Counted from the stretch's first letter, positions 1 through 8,191 are shown. The stretch: 17,568 nucleotides of DNA from Sulfurospirillum sp. (GCA_003978455.1 QNZT01000184.1:1-17568); one strand, 5' to 3'. The notes: generated by a model from the sequence alone, not told the origin. Numbers and translations: made by a program.

Positions 1-1
1 A

Positions 2-286
2 ACATTTAAAACTATTTATGAAATGACAGGACTACAAAGCTTTCTTCCCTCTCATGAAATGCTTTTAAAAACGCTGGAACAATATTTTGCATTTGACTAT
101 GAGATAAAGCGATATCAACTGCATTTTCCGGACAATATTTCAAAATTTCGATATATCAAACAAAGCGGTGTCAGCGGAGGAAAACGGAAATTAAACGTTA
201 CCCAAACAAGAAGACTGATAAAAACTTATCCTCTGGAGTACCTGGAGTTTGAAGTCTTTTTTTGCTGGGGTAGTGTGAAACGATGA
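2..286 (+). CDS. C-terminal part of a probable malonyl-ACP O-methyltransferase (BioC-like), cut by the window edge
   Basis: The reading frame is open to the left edge from base 2 and ends at TGA 284-286, so about 94 C-terminal residues are visible. The first in-frame ATG (base 23) is internal and is not the start. The visible part has a helical stretch, then a segment reading RYIKQSGVSGG, then the end motif YPLEYLEFEVFF. I recognise this tail from BioC-type SAM-dependent methyltransferases of Campylobacterota, which methylate malonyl-ACP to start pimeloyl (biotin) synthesis. The SAM-binding Rossmann part lies outside the window, so the assignment rests on the C-terminal pattern alone. Another class I methyltransferase is possible. 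The gene converges on the minus-strand thiamin gene with only 9 bp between the stops. Confidence 0.55.
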   Translation, partial: TFKTIYEMTGLQSFLPSHEMLLKTLEQYFAFDYEIKRYQLHFPDNISKFRYIKQSGVSGGKRKLNVTQTRRLIKTYPLEYLEFEVFFCWGSVKR

Positions 287-295
287 ATGTTACAA

Positions 296-703
296 TTAGA
301 GACTTTTTTCAATATCATATAATGTATAGCGGATCTGTTTAAAAACTTCCGCCTGAACGGGATCAACCAGTTTAAACCCCTCTTCCAATACCCTTGCACT
401 CTCCTGTGCACGTTTCATGTTAGATAGTTTCAGAGAGTCGATATCTTCTCTTTTTGATTCTGAAGCTGTCGTCTCTTTTAGCACATCACCTATGATGTCG
501 CGTTCATGAAGATATAGTTTGTAGTCGGTAACTCTGCACTGATGGCGCAGCTCTTTTAATTGTTGAGAGGTCTGTTTGTTGTCGCAGATAAAACGCTCGA
601 TATCTTCTAAAACACGGATACCTTCACGAAGACGGTTGAGATTGGCATCGATAAGCCGATAGAGTTTAGAGAGGGAAGAATCCCTCTCTGTATCAATCGT
701 CAT
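296..703 (-). CDS. Stand-alone ThiD2-type domain protein (thiamin pyrimidine phosphate kinase family)
   Basis: A 135-residue protein. Residues about 15-39 (YRLIDANLNRLREGIRVLED) match the N-terminal domain that is fused to thiamin-phosphate synthase ThiE in cyanobacteria. That domain family is called ThiD2, and characterised members phosphorylate hydroxymethylpyrimidine phosphate to the diphosphate. A second, related segment near residues 94-113 (MKRAQESARVLEEG) looks like an internal repeat of the same helical pattern. No ThiE barrel follows, so this is the domain on its own; databases often label such proteins thiamine-phosphate pyrophosphorylase, which the length does not support. The ATG overlaps the last 11 bases of the upstream BAX-inhibitor-1 gene, which suggests translational coupling. 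It is predicted cytosolic, with no signal peptide or membrane segment. Family is fairly sure; the reaction is inferred. Confidence 0.65.
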   Translation of the reverse strand: MTIDTERDSSLSKLYRLIDANLNRLREGIRVLEDIERFICDNKQTSQQLKELRHQCRVTDYKLYLHERDIIGDVLKETTASESKREDIDSLKLSNMKRAQESARVLEEGFKLVDPVQAEVFKQIRYTLYDIEKSL

Positions 704-1415
704 CTCCGAAGATTCCTAAGAGCTGAAGCAATGAAGTAAACAGGTTAATAAAGTCAAGATAGAGTGCCAGTGCACCATCTACAGGATGACCGTAATTTCC
801 CTGTATAATATTTTGTGTATCATACAAAATAAATGCGGAAAAAAGAATCGCACTAATCGCTGCAATTCCTACCTGCATCCACGAGTTGTGTAACCAAAAT
901 GCGTTTAAAAGACCTGCTACGACAACCACAATCAATGTGATAAAGAGCATCTTGCCCATCGTGGTAAAATCACGCTCCGTATTCATTGCAAACATCGAAA
1001 GCCCGCCAAATGCCACGGTTGTCAGTATCAGGGCATTTGCCACGACACCTCCGGCACCTGCATTTATAAAGTGTCCGACCAGTACGGACATAGTCAATCC
1101 TGACACAAGTGCAAAAGCAAAAAGCATGATCAGATTGAGTCCCGGTTTTGCTCTGGCAAATCCGATACCGAAAATCAGGGCAAATTCCAAAATCACAAAT
1201 CCCCAGTAATATTCACGTATCGCCGGGATGCCCATACCTATATATGCCCCTGCTGCACCTACCAGTAAACTACCTGCAAAAAGCTGGTATGTCTGTTTGA
1301 TAAATGTCGCCAGATCACCACTGTAAGCTCCCTCATCGGTGGCTTCTGCAAACGGTCTTTCGTTTACAGGTGTCGTAGCTTTACTTTTGACATAATCTCT
1401 GTCATATAATGCCAT
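693..1415 (-). CDS. BAX inhibitor-1/YccA family inner-membrane protein
   Basis: A 240-residue polytopic membrane protein. After a hydrophilic N-terminus of about 38 residues there are roughly seven hydrophobic segments. The C-terminal signature YDTQNIIQGNYGHPVDGALALYLDFINLF and the acidic tail GIFGDDD are typical of the bacterial BI-1/YccA (TMBIM) family. E. coli YccA modulates the FtsH protease, and BsYetJ is a pH-dependent calcium leak channel; neither role can be assigned here from sequence. The paired acidic residues of the pore region are consistent with the family. The start is ATG 1415 with Shine-Dalgarno AGGAG at 1423-1427. It is the first gene of a two-gene minus-strand unit with the overlapping ThiD2-type gene; no functional link between the two is obvious. 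Confidence 0.85.
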   Translation of the reverse strand: MALYDRDYVKSKATTPVNERPFAEATDEGAYSGDLATFIKQTYQLFAGSLLVGAAGAYIGMGIPAIREYYWGFVILEFALIFGIGFARAKPGLNLIMLFAFALVSGLTMSVLVGHFINAGAGGVVANALILTTVAFGGLSMFAMNTERDFTTMGKMLFITLIVVVVAGLLNAFWLHNSWMQVGIAAISAILFSAFILYDTQNIIQGNYGHPVDGALALYLDFINLFTSLLQLLGIFGDDD

Positions 1416-1458
1416 TATTATTCTCCTGAATTATATTTTTTAATATTTGTTGCGCTGT

Positions 1459-1464
1459 AGTATA
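1459..1464 (-). promoter_or_regulatory. Possible -10 element for the BI-1/ThiD2 unit
   Basis: TATACT on the minus strand, 44 bases before the ATG at 1415. T-rich DNA lies upstream and there is no clear -35, as is usual for sigma-70 promoters of this phylum. It is the best candidate in the 145-bp gap. Confidence 0.4.
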
Positions 1465-1500
1465 TCGTAAAAAGAAGAAAATTTATTAATAAAAGATTAA

Positions 1501-1546
1501 TGAATGGGGAAATTCAAGAGTAAAACCATCTCAAATTTCCTATTCA
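1501..1546 (-). terminator. Possible weak terminator hairpin after the YidB-like gene
   Basis: Arms 1508-1514 (GGAAATT) and 1534-1540 (AATTTCC) pair perfectly. An inner GAG/CTC pair and an outer TGAAT/ATTCA pair are offset by one or two bases. Read on the minus strand, the hairpin lies just after the YidB-like stop and is followed by TTAATCTTTTATT. The stem is AT-rich and the U-tract is interrupted, so this is only a candidate. Confidence 0.3.
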
Positions 1547-1560
1547 TATTAAACTATAAC

Positions 1561-2001
1561 CTATTTATTGCCGAAAAAGTTTTTTGCCATATCCATCAAA
1601 CCATCGACACCACCCAGAGAATCCAGTATAGATGATCCGTCACCTGTCGCTTTGTCTACCATATTCGGTACTACGTCAGATAGCCCCTCTGCGGCTGTAT
1701 CCGAATCGATTCCCAGCTTTTCCGCAAATTCTGAAATTTTGTCACTTCCAAGGATAGAGGCAAGTGTTCCGCCGTCTATACTTTCATTTTCACCACTTCC
1801 AATCCAAGATGAGATGATACTGCCTATATTGCCGTCACTAAGCGATGACAGAATATTGCTCATATCAAAACTTCCCTCTTCATTGGACAAAAGACCGCTT
1901 AAAGCGTCCATCACCGAGTTATCATCGAGTGACTCCGCCTGATCTCCCAGTTTCTCTTTAAACAGTTGCGTACCCATTTGTACCAGATCATTTAATTCCA
2001 T
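1561..2001 (-). CDS. YidB/DUF937-like small acidic protein
   Basis: A 146-residue acidic protein, rich in Gly, Ser and Asp, with no cysteine, signal peptide or membrane segment. The central stretch SSWIGSGENESIDGGTLASILGSDKISEFAEKLGI followed by DTAAEGLSDVVPNMVDKAT gives the pattern of the YidB/DUF937 family (W-I/G-x-G-x-N, L-G, A-x-x-x-G-I, two-helix repeats). The family's biochemical role is unknown to me. The start is ATG 2001 with Shine-Dalgarno AAAGGAG just upstream. It has its own extended -10 promoter, so it is probably monocistronic, although it lies 88 bp downstream of typA on the same strand and read-through is possible. Confidence 0.7.
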   Translation of the reverse strand: MELNDLVQMGTQLFKEKLGDQAESLDDNSVMDALSGLLSNEEGSFDMSNILSSLSDGNIGSIISSWIGSGENESIDGGTLASILGSDKISEFAEKLGIDSDTAAEGLSDVVPNMVDKATGDGSSILDSLGGVDGLMDMAKNFFGNK

Positions 2002-2035
2002 ATTTTATGCTCCTTTAATAATATTAAGTACGCTT

Positions 2036-2044
2036 ATTATAACA
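2036..2044 (-). promoter_or_regulatory. Extended -10 promoter for the YidB-like gene
   Basis: On the minus strand this reads TGTTATAAT, a perfect extended -10 (TGnTATAAT). It lies 34 bases before the ATG at 2001. A TTGTAA about 16 bases further upstream is a poor but possible -35. Confidence 0.65.
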
Positions 2045-2089
2045 CTACTTTATAAATTTACAAAACATACTTCATGAGAACAAAGAGAT

Positions 2090-3901
2090 CTACTCTTTTG
2101 TCTTTTTTGCCATACGTTTACGTACTGTCGGATCCAGATATCTCTTTCTGATACGAATATTTTTGGGAGTGATCTCTACCAGTTCATCATCCTCAATCCA
2201 CTCCAGTGCACTCTCGAGTGTAGGTATTCTGGGCGGAACCAGTTTGATCGCTTCATCGGCACCGGAACTTCTGACATTTGAGAGCTGTTTTCCTTTGATA
2301 GGATTGACATCCAGATCATTTGCTCTTGCGTGCTCACCGATAATCATCCCCACATAGACTTTATCCTGCGGTTTGATGAACATCACACCGCGTTCCTGAA
2401 GGTTGAATATAGAGAATCCGGAAGCTTCGCCGTTTTCCATAGAAACCAGTGCACCGTTCATGCGGTGTTCGATACCGCTCATCAGAGGTCGGTACTCCAG
2501 AAAAGAGTGGTTCATGACACCTTCCCCTTTGGTATCTGTCAGAAACTGACTTCTAAAACCGATCAAACCGCGTGCGGGTATCTCAAACTCGATTCTGGTT
2601 TGTCCGTCGCCGGTAGGGGTCATCGATTTCATCTCCGCTTTTTTACGCCCCAGTTTTTCGATGACCACACCGGTAAAATCATCAGGAACATCGACAACCA
2701 GATGCTCAAACGGTTCCATTTTGACACCGTTCTCCTCTTTGATAATCACCTCCGGTCGCCCGAGAGAGAACTCAAAACCTTCCCGTCTCATATTTTCCGC
2801 CAAAATCGTGATCTGTAACTCACCGCGACCCGAAACTTTAAACCTACCCTCTCCGCCACTCTCATACTTCATGGCAATATTGGTCTGCATTTCAGACTCC
2901 AGTCTCTCGGCAATCTTGTTCGAGGTGACAAATTTTCCTTCCGTTCCCGCAAGCGGAGAGTCGTTGACTGCCATCACCACCGAGATAGTCGGCTCTTCAA
3001 TATGCATCGGATCGAGTGCTACCGGATTGTTCGGATCTGCCAGTGTATCCCCGACATCCAATGCTTCAAAACCTGCCACAGCGATAATATCTCCGCTGAC
3101 CGCTTCATCGATATCGATACGTTCAAGTCCATGAAAACCGATCAGTTTGGAGATACGACCATTGATCTTTTCACCGTTTGCCTTGACAAGTGTCACATTC
3201 TCATTTTTACGGATTTTTCCATTGAAGATTCTGGCAATACCGATTTTCCCTACAAAGTTGTCATAATCGAGTGTAAAGATCTGAAGCTGGAGCGGATTGT
3301 CCACACTGCCGGACGAAGCGGGGACATGTTCGATAATCGTATCAAGAATAGGAAGGATATTGTCATCCGGATCATTCAGATCAAGTTTGGCATATCCGTT
3401 TTTCGCCGCCGCATAAACGACCGGGAACTCCAGCTGTTCGTCGTTTGCATCGAGTGCTACAAAGAGGTCGAAGATCTCATCCACCACGCGATCCGGTTCT
3501 GCCGCAGGTTTGTCGATTTTATTGACAATGACAATCGGGCGAAGTCCCAGCTCAAGCGCTTTTTTCACCACAAATTTTGTCTGAGGCATCACCCCTTCCT
3601 GTGCATCGACCAGCAGCAGAACACTATCCACCATCTTCAATACACGCTCAACTTCACCGCCAAAGTCGGCGTGGCCCGGGGTGTCTATGATATTGATTTT
3701 ATAATCTTTATAGGTAATCGCCGTATTTTTGGAAAGGATCGTAATCCCTCTCTCTTTTTCAAGATCATTGCTGTCCATCACGCGTTCATCGATCTGTTGA
3801 TGGGCATCAAACGTCCCTGACTGTTTCAGCAGTTCATCTACCAAGGTTGTTTTACCATGATCGACGTGCGCGATAACGGCAATATTTCTAATCTCTTTCA
3901 T
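2090..3901 (-). CDS. typA: Ribosome-associated GTPase TypA/BipA
   Basis: A 603-residue translational GTPase of the usual full length. The G-domain motifs are in order: AHVDHGKTT (residues 11-19), RGITI (51-55), DTPGHADF (73-80) and NKID (127-130). The rest follows the family: an EF-G-like domain II, domains III and V (for example ARGLIGFRSQF), and a C-terminal domain ending in a basic tail KRMAKKTKE. BipA binds the ribosome in the EF-G/LepA manner and supports 50S assembly and stress or cold adaptation. The start is ATG 3901, preceded by AGGA. The gene is transcribed divergently from the flagellar block, and the two promoters lie within about 45 bp of each other in a 110-bp gap. No anomaly is seen. 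Confidence 0.97.
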   Translation of the reverse strand: MKEIRNIAVIAHVDHGKTTLVDELLKQSGTFDAHQQIDERVMDSNDLEKERGITILSKNTAITYKDYKINIIDTPGHADFGGEVERVLKMVDSVLLLVDAQEGVMPQTKFVVKKALELGLRPIVIVNKIDKPAAEPDRVVDEIFDLFVALDANDEQLEFPVVYAAAKNGYAKLDLNDPDDNILPILDTIIEHVPASSGSVDNPLQLQIFTLDYDNFVGKIGIARIFNGKIRKNENVTLVKANGEKINGRISKLIGFHGLERIDIDEAVSGDIIAVAGFEALDVGDTLADPNNPVALDPMHIEEPTISVVMAVNDSPLAGTEGKFVTSNKIAERLESEMQTNIAMKYESGGEGRFKVSGRGELQITILAENMRREGFEFSLGRPEVIIKEENGVKMEPFEHLVVDVPDDFTGVVIEKLGRKKAEMKSMTPTGDGQTRIEFEIPARGLIGFRSQFLTDTKGEGVMNHSFLEYRPLMSGIEHRMNGALVSMENGEASGFSIFNLQERGVMFIKPQDKVYVGMIIGEHARANDLDVNPIKGKQLSNVRSSGADEAIKLVPPRIPTLESALEWIEDDELVEITPKNIRIRKRYLDPTVRKRMAKKTKE

Positions 3902-3928
3902 TTCTGTCCTAACATATTAATTTCGCGG

Positions 3929-3934
3929 ATTATA
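3929..3934 (-). promoter_or_regulatory. -10 element of typA
   Basis: A perfect TATAAT on the minus strand, in the context GGGTATAATCC, 28 bases before the typA ATG. TTCACT about 17 bases upstream is a weak -35. Confidence 0.65.
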
Positions 3935-3959
3935 CCCAAAAATACTGATAAAGTGAAAT

Positions 3960-3975
3960 TGGCACACAAAGTGCT
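3960..3975 (+). promoter_or_regulatory. Sigma-54 promoter of the fliK-flgD-flgE-like operon
   Basis: TGGCAC-N5-GTGCT. The invariant GG (3961-3962) and GC (3973-3974) are exactly ten bases apart, as RpoN requires. The inferred start of transcription is near 3986, giving a short leader of about 26 bases before the fliK ATG. In Campylobacter and Helicobacter the hook genes are RpoN/FlgR-dependent, which fits. Confidence 0.88.
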
Positions 3976-4011
3976 CTGATTTTCTACAGATTTTCATCCC
4001 AAAGGCACGAT

Positions 4012-6045
4012 ATGAACGGACTTTTACTGGCATCATCTCATGAAAACAAAGATATTAAATTTACCCCTAAAAATATACTGGATACAAAAGATGATCTAAC
4101 CCAAACGAAGCATGATTTTTTTCAAAATCTGATGGAAAATCTGCTTCATGATATACCGAAAAGTAAAAACAGAGATTTTTTAATCGCACAAGTACTCGAT
4201 TTACCGGAAAATATTGCAAAAAATGAGACAATCCGTTCTTCATTTGCAAAAGAGCCTCTTTTCAAAGAGCATCAGATTGACAAGGTATCCGTCGAATCAC
4301 TTCTGGAACTGGTAGCATTGCTCAGACAACACCCGAACGAACCGTTGACAGCGTTTCCAACAGATTCACAAACATTGAAGACCGCTTTGCTTGATCTTGA
4401 TGTCCAGCAGGAGTTCAGAGAAGCAAAAACTATCGGCGATCTTTTACATCTGGCTAAAAAGCACCATATCAAAGTCAAAAATATCACTTTTTTCAAAGAA
4501 GAAGCAGCACTCGATCCAAAAACGAAGCAGATGATCAAAGCAGTCAAAAGCGAAGAGATTTTTAAACTGATAACAGAGGAGAAGCAGACGCTTCACACTG
4601 TCAAAGAGGCACGAAGTAGCGATATTTTAAAGACATTATTGATCAATCAAAAAAATGATCTTCATGAAACAAAAAGTGTTCAAACCAAAACTATACTTCA
4701 TCAAAATAGATCCATTTCCAAAACCGATACCATCCTTTCAAATGAAAAAAATGACTTCAGCACCAAAAGTCATCCGAAAGAGCATTTCAAAAGTCAGATA
4801 CAACCACCTACAACTGAGACAAAACAGTTGAACACTTCTATCAAAACTATCGATAACGCAAAAGAGGATGATTCCGGTCTGCAAAACTATCAAAAAGAGA
4901 AATCCCCGACAAATTCTGACAAGATAAGTCAAAAAGAACATTTCAATACTCACACACAGCCATCCAGTAAAGATACAAAAAACGTAACAGTTCCTACCAA
5001 AACTATCGATAATATAAAAGAAAATGTCACTCTTCCTACTCAAAAAACCGATCACAGAGAGAAACTTCAAACAACATCTGACAAAATCATTTTGAAAGAA
5101 AATGACTCTGTTCATGTAGAAAAATCTAAAACAGGTACAGAAAAGAAACCCTCTCCTACATCAAACATCAAAAGTGAGAAAGCAGTCACACCACCACAAA
5201 CTCTTCCAGATCAAAACACGCAAAAAATAGCCGTTCACAAAAGAGCCACACAACCGCACATCGATAAATCACCTTTGCAACACACGCTTCAAAATCACAA
5301 TATCAAAGAGGTATTGGAAGTCAACAACAATTCTCTGAAATCAAATACACCTCATAAAAAGGAGAAAGACCTAACTGCCAAAGAGCACATGAAGATACAA
5401 AACAGGCAAACACCTACCCTTGTTTTAGATAAAAACGAAGATACTGCACCACAGCAAATCAAAATATCCGGTACAACTACAACTTCGGAAAATATCAAAA
5501 GAGGTATCACTGTCACTACTTCAGAGCCTTCCCGGAACCATCGAGATAGTGAATATATAACATCTATTTCAGAAGAGACGGAGTCACTTCATGAAGATCA
5601 GACACCTGTTTCACATGAAACAAAAACAACTCCTGTACAGCAGATCAAAATCAAACATACAGAGTTAAAACATACACTCAACACTTTTGCTCAGGATTTT
5701 AAAGAGCAGGTGGAAAACTACAAAGCACCGCTTATGAAAATAAAGATGCAGTTAAATCCGGGAAATCTGGGTGATGTGGATGTAACGCTTATAAATCGCG
5801 GCAACAATCTCCACGTCACTATCAACTCTAATCCTTCTGCGATTGCTATTTTTACGCAAAACCAGACCGAATTTAAAAATGCCTTGGTCAATATGGGATT
5901 TACCGGGCTACAAATGAGTTTTGGTGAGAGTAAAGAACAGGGACGAGGACAAAACCATAAACAAACAGGCAAACAGAGTGAAAAAGCATCGCAAGAGATT
6001 CATGAAACAGATCATTTTGAGATGATCGTCCCACGATACGTTTAA
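4012..6045 (+). CDS. fliK: Flagellar hook-length control protein FliK
   Basis: A 677-residue protein. The C-terminal Flg_hook domain is clear from about residue 555 to 650: MKIKMQLNPGNLGDVDVTL (starting near 575), then NPSAIAIFTQNQTEFKNALVNMGF. This part of FliK contacts FlhB to switch export specificity when the hook is complete. The N-terminal 190 residues are helical and variable. Residues about 200-550 form a long Thr/Ser/Lys/Gln-rich, probably disordered linker with an imperfect tandem repeat; in FliK this region acts as a ruler. The start is ATG 4012 with Shine-Dalgarno AAAGG at 4001-4005. flgD follows after 15 bp. The order fliK-flgD-flgE is the one found in Campylobacter. The linker is more AT-rich than the neighbouring genes. 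Identity rests on the C-terminal domain and context. Confidence 0.9.
   Translation: MNGLLLASSHENKDIKFTPKNILDTKDDLTQTKHDFFQNLMENLLHDIPKSKNRDFLIAQVLDLPENIAKNETIRSSFAKEPLFKEHQIDKVSVESLLELVALLRQHPNEPLTAFPTDSQTLKTALLDLDVQQEFREAKTIGDLLHLAKKHHIKVKNITFFKEEAALDPKTKQMIKAVKSEEIFKLITEEKQTLHTVKEARSSDILKTLLINQKNDLHETKSVQTKTILHQNRSISKTDTILSNEKNDFSTKSHPKEHFKSQIQPPTTETKQLNTSIKTIDNAKEDDSGLQNYQKEKSPTNSDKISQKEHFNTHTQPSSKDTKNVTVPTKTIDNIKENVTLPTQKTDHREKLQTTSDKIILKENDSVHVEKSKTGTEKKPSPTSNIKSEKAVTPPQTLPDQNTQKIAVHKRATQPHIDKSPLQHTLQNHNIKEVLEVNNNSLKSNTPHKKEKDLTAKEHMKIQNRQTPTLVLDKNEDTAPQQIKISGTTTTSENIKRGITVTTSEPSRNHRDSEYITSISEETESLHEDQTPVSHETKTTPVQQIKIKHTELKHTLNTFAQDFKEQVENYKAPLMKIKMQLNPGNLGDVDVTLINRGNNLHVTINSNPSAIAIFTQNQTEFKNALVNMGFTGLQMSFGESKEQGRGQNHKQTGKQSEKASQEIHETDHFEMIVPRYV
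4777..5094 (+). repeat. Two-unit imperfect tandem repeat in the FliK linker
   Basis: Unit 1 covers 4777-4932 (52 residues from residue 256) and unit 2 covers 4933-5094 (54 residues from residue 308). Both begin KEHF, carry QP near position 10 and (T)KTIDN.KE near 23-30, and end with SDKI. The DNA matches best at the repeated CAAAACTATCGATAA. Confidence 0.7.
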
Positions 6046-6060
6046 CAAAAAGGAACAGAT

Positions 6061-6747
6061 ATGGCAACTATAAACCCATTAACAACACCATCAGCAACAA
6101 ACAAACTCGACAATACAGGTCTCAATCCAGATTCTATTCTGGGCAAAGATGACTTCATGAAACTGCTTTTGACCGAGTTACAGCATCAAGACCCTACCAG
6201 TCCGATGGACAGTGATAAGATTTTGCAGCAGACTTCCCAACTGGCAGCACTTGAAACCCAGGAAAAGACCAACAAAGCCCTCGAAGCGATGACCGCCAGT
6301 TTCAAACAAAATAAAAACTTTGCCGCTGTCAGTTCCATCGGCAAGTACGCCAGACTCGAAAACAAAGTACAACTCAAACAGGATACAGAAGGAAAACCGC
6401 TGCCGCTCAACTTTGAACTCAATTTTGCCGAAGATATCAAAGAGGGGCAGATCGAGATATACGATGAGAAAAACCGTCTTGTCAAAGTGATGGAACTCTC
6501 TAAAGATACCAAAGGGAAACATTCCTACACGTGGGATGGTTTGACTGACGCGGGAGAAGCGGCGAAACCGGGGAAATACTCCATCTACGCAAACTACTAC
6601 AATCCAGACGGAGTGAAACTTTCCGGAGAATTCGGTTCGTATAAAATCGAATCAGTCAAATTTGAAGATGAAAATACCTATCTGAAACTCAACGGCGCAT
6701 TTGTACCGTTTGACAAAGTCCAGGAAATCTTCGAAAAGGAGGTATAG
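6061..6747 (+). CDS. flgD: Flagellar hook assembly (scaffold) protein FlgD
   Basis: A 228-residue protein with the FlgD N-terminal signature LGKDDFMKLLLTELQHQDP (residues about 28-46) followed by PMDSDKILQQTSQLAALE. The C-terminal FlgD Ig/tudor-like part is seen as SYTWDGLTDAGEAAKPGKYS. FlgD caps the growing hook outside the cell and directs FlgE polymerisation; it is discarded on completion. It is exported by the flagellar type III system and has no Sec signal, as expected. The start is ATG 6061 with Shine-Dalgarno AAAGGAA about 7 bases before. It lies 15 bp after fliK and 4 bp before the next hook gene, whose Shine-Dalgarno is inside the 3' end of flgD, so the operon is tightly coupled. Confidence 0.95.
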   Translation: MATINPLTTPSATNKLDNTGLNPDSILGKDDFMKLLLTELQHQDPTSPMDSDKILQQTSQLAALETQEKTNKALEAMTASFKQNKNFAAVSSIGKYARLENKVQLKQDTEGKPLPLNFELNFAEDIKEGQIEIYDEKNRLVKVMELSKDTKGKHSYTWDGLTDAGEAAKPGKYSIYANYYNPDGVKLSGEFGSYKIESVKFEDENTYLKLNGAFVPFDKVQEIFEKEV

Positions 6748-6751
6748 TTTC

Positions 6752-8086
6752 ATGAACAGTTCATTTTACAACGGTATATCCGGAATCAAAACACATCAAT
6801 TTGGACTCGACGTCTGGGCAGGCAATATAGCCAATGCCAATAAAGTCGGTTTTAAAACCTCTATACCGGAATTTTCTACAATCTACGCACAGACGATGAC
6901 TGCCTCTTCACTTGCGACTCCGGTCGCCAATGATATAGGCACAGGAAGTCATATGCAAGCCTCTACCGTCGATTTTCAGCAAGGCTCCATTACCAAAACA
7001 GAGAATCCTTTTGACCTGGCTATCAACGGTGAGGGATGGTTTGGTATCGTAACGCCAAACGGTGAAAATCTCTATACACGTGCCGGGCTTTTTAACCGGG
7101 ATTCTGAAGGGTATCTGACCGATGCTGTCGGTAACTTTCTGGTAGGAACCGTCACAAACAATATCAAAGATGGAGTTGTCGTTGATAATCCGGTAAAAAC
7201 AGTGGATCTCGGTGCACCGGAAGCGCAGTCAAAAATCCTACTCGAAGAGAATGTCACTATGCCACCTGTGCCGACAGATAAGGTTACGTTCAAAGGTTCG
7301 CTGAACTCCAAACCTATCTATCAGATTACACAAGATAACAGTAAAATAGAAATTGCCAACAAAGAAAGTTTTCAATCTACTATCATCAACAGTGACGGAA
7401 CAACTGGTACACTGACTTTGGACTTTACCAAAGTGGTTCCCCAAGAAATAGATAAAACAGTCTGGAAAGCCAAAGCGACACTTGTCGATCAGGACAACAA
7501 TACAATCAGCACAAAAGAGGGGGTTCTCCAGTTCAATGACCGGGGTGCTATGGTTTCAAATTCACTGACATCTATTGACAATAACGGCTCCGAGATCAAG
7601 CTAAATCTGGGATCCATATATGATCCCAACAAACCAAACAGCGGTTTTGACGGTCTTTTTTCCTACCACTCAGGAGAGGAGTACTATGCAAAATCAGTCA
7701 CCCAAAACGGAAAAAAAGGCGGTGATTTAACAGGGTATAGTGTACAGGACAACGGATTGATCGTAGCAGGATTTGACAACGGAGACACTATCCCCGTTGC
7801 GAAAATCGCACTCTACCATTTTCGCAACAACGCAGGTTTGGAACAATCTTCCCCTATCTATTTCAAACAGACTGCCAACAGTGGTGTCCCCTCTTTTTAT
7901 AAAGACAAAGATGGACATACGATCAACACAGCCACAATCTCTTCTCATGCACTGGAGAAAGCAAATATCTCTATGGCAACTGCGCTCACAGAACTGATCA
8001 TAATGCAAAAAGCGTTTGACGCCAGTGCCAAGAGTATCACAACCAGCGACCAGCTGATACAAAATGCGATCAATATGAAAAAATAA
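6752..8086 (+). CDS. FlgE-like flagellar hook/rod-family protein (first of two paralogues)
   Basis: A 444-residue protein of the FlgE/F/G family. The N-terminal rod motif is present (YNGISGIKTHQFGLDVWAGN then IANANKVGFKTS), as are the central Ala-Ile-Asn-Gly-Glu-Gly-Trp-Phe segment (AINGEGWFGI) and the C-terminal helix ending LTELIIMQKAFDASAKSITT. I place the start at ATG 6752, not at an in-frame ATG 51 bp upstream. The strong Shine-Dalgarno AAGGAGGT (6736-6743) sits at the right distance, and the extra 17 residues would be unlike any FlgE. The neighbours are those of the Campylobacter fliK-flgD-flgE operon. It differs strongly from the second FlgE in length and middle domain, so it may be a minor or specialised hook-region subunit rather than the bulk hook protein. 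Confidence 0.85.
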   Translation: MNSSFYNGISGIKTHQFGLDVWAGNIANANKVGFKTSIPEFSTIYAQTMTASSLATPVANDIGTGSHMQASTVDFQQGSITKTENPFDLAINGEGWFGIVTPNGENLYTRAGLFNRDSEGYLTDAVGNFLVGTVTNNIKDGVVVDNPVKTVDLGAPEAQSKILLEENVTMPPVPTDKVTFKGSLNSKPIYQITQDNSKIEIANKESFQSTIINSDGTTGTLTLDFTKVVPQEIDKTVWKAKATLVDQDNNTISTKEGVLQFNDRGAMVSNSLTSIDNNGSEIKLNLGSIYDPNKPNSGFDGLFSYHSGEEYYAKSVTQNGKKGGDLTGYSVQDNGLIVAGFDNGDTIPVAKIALYHFRNNAGLEQSSPIYFKQTANSGVPSFYKDKDGHTINTATISSHALEKANISMATALTELIIMQKAFDASAKSITTSDQLIQNAINMKK

Positions 8087-8114
8087 GTTTCAATACTTTA
8101 AGCAGCCTATTTTC

Positions 8115-8130
8115 AGGCACGCAACTTGCT
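8115..8130 (+). promoter_or_regulatory. Sigma-54 promoter of flgE
   Basis: AGGCAC-N5-TTGCT, with GG at 8116-8117 and GC at 8128-8129, ten bases apart. Only the T of the -24 TGGCAC box differs from consensus. Transcription would start near 8141, leaving a leader of about 50 bases before the ATG at 8192. Confidence 0.88.
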
Positions 8131-8191
8131 CTGTTTTACGCATGAGTGAGGAGTGGTAACAAACACTAAAAAACAATAAAAGGATTATCAT

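Noticed and set aside
3002..3820. A long plus-strand open frame (272 codons) opposite typA
   Set aside because: It is fully antisense to the conserved G-domain and domain II of TypA, has no Shine-Dalgarno, and its Ile/Asp/Arg/Phe-rich product resembles no family. It is a codon-bias shadow.
6701..6751. A longer N-terminus for the first FlgE-like protein
   Set aside because: The added 17 residues are basic and unlike FlgE, overlap flgD, and lack a ribosome site, while ATG 6752 has a near-perfect one.
8142..8159. A 6-codon frame (MSEEW-like) in the flgE leader
   Set aside because: It starts near the predicted sigma-54 start site with no Shine-Dalgarno, and short frames like this are expected by chance.
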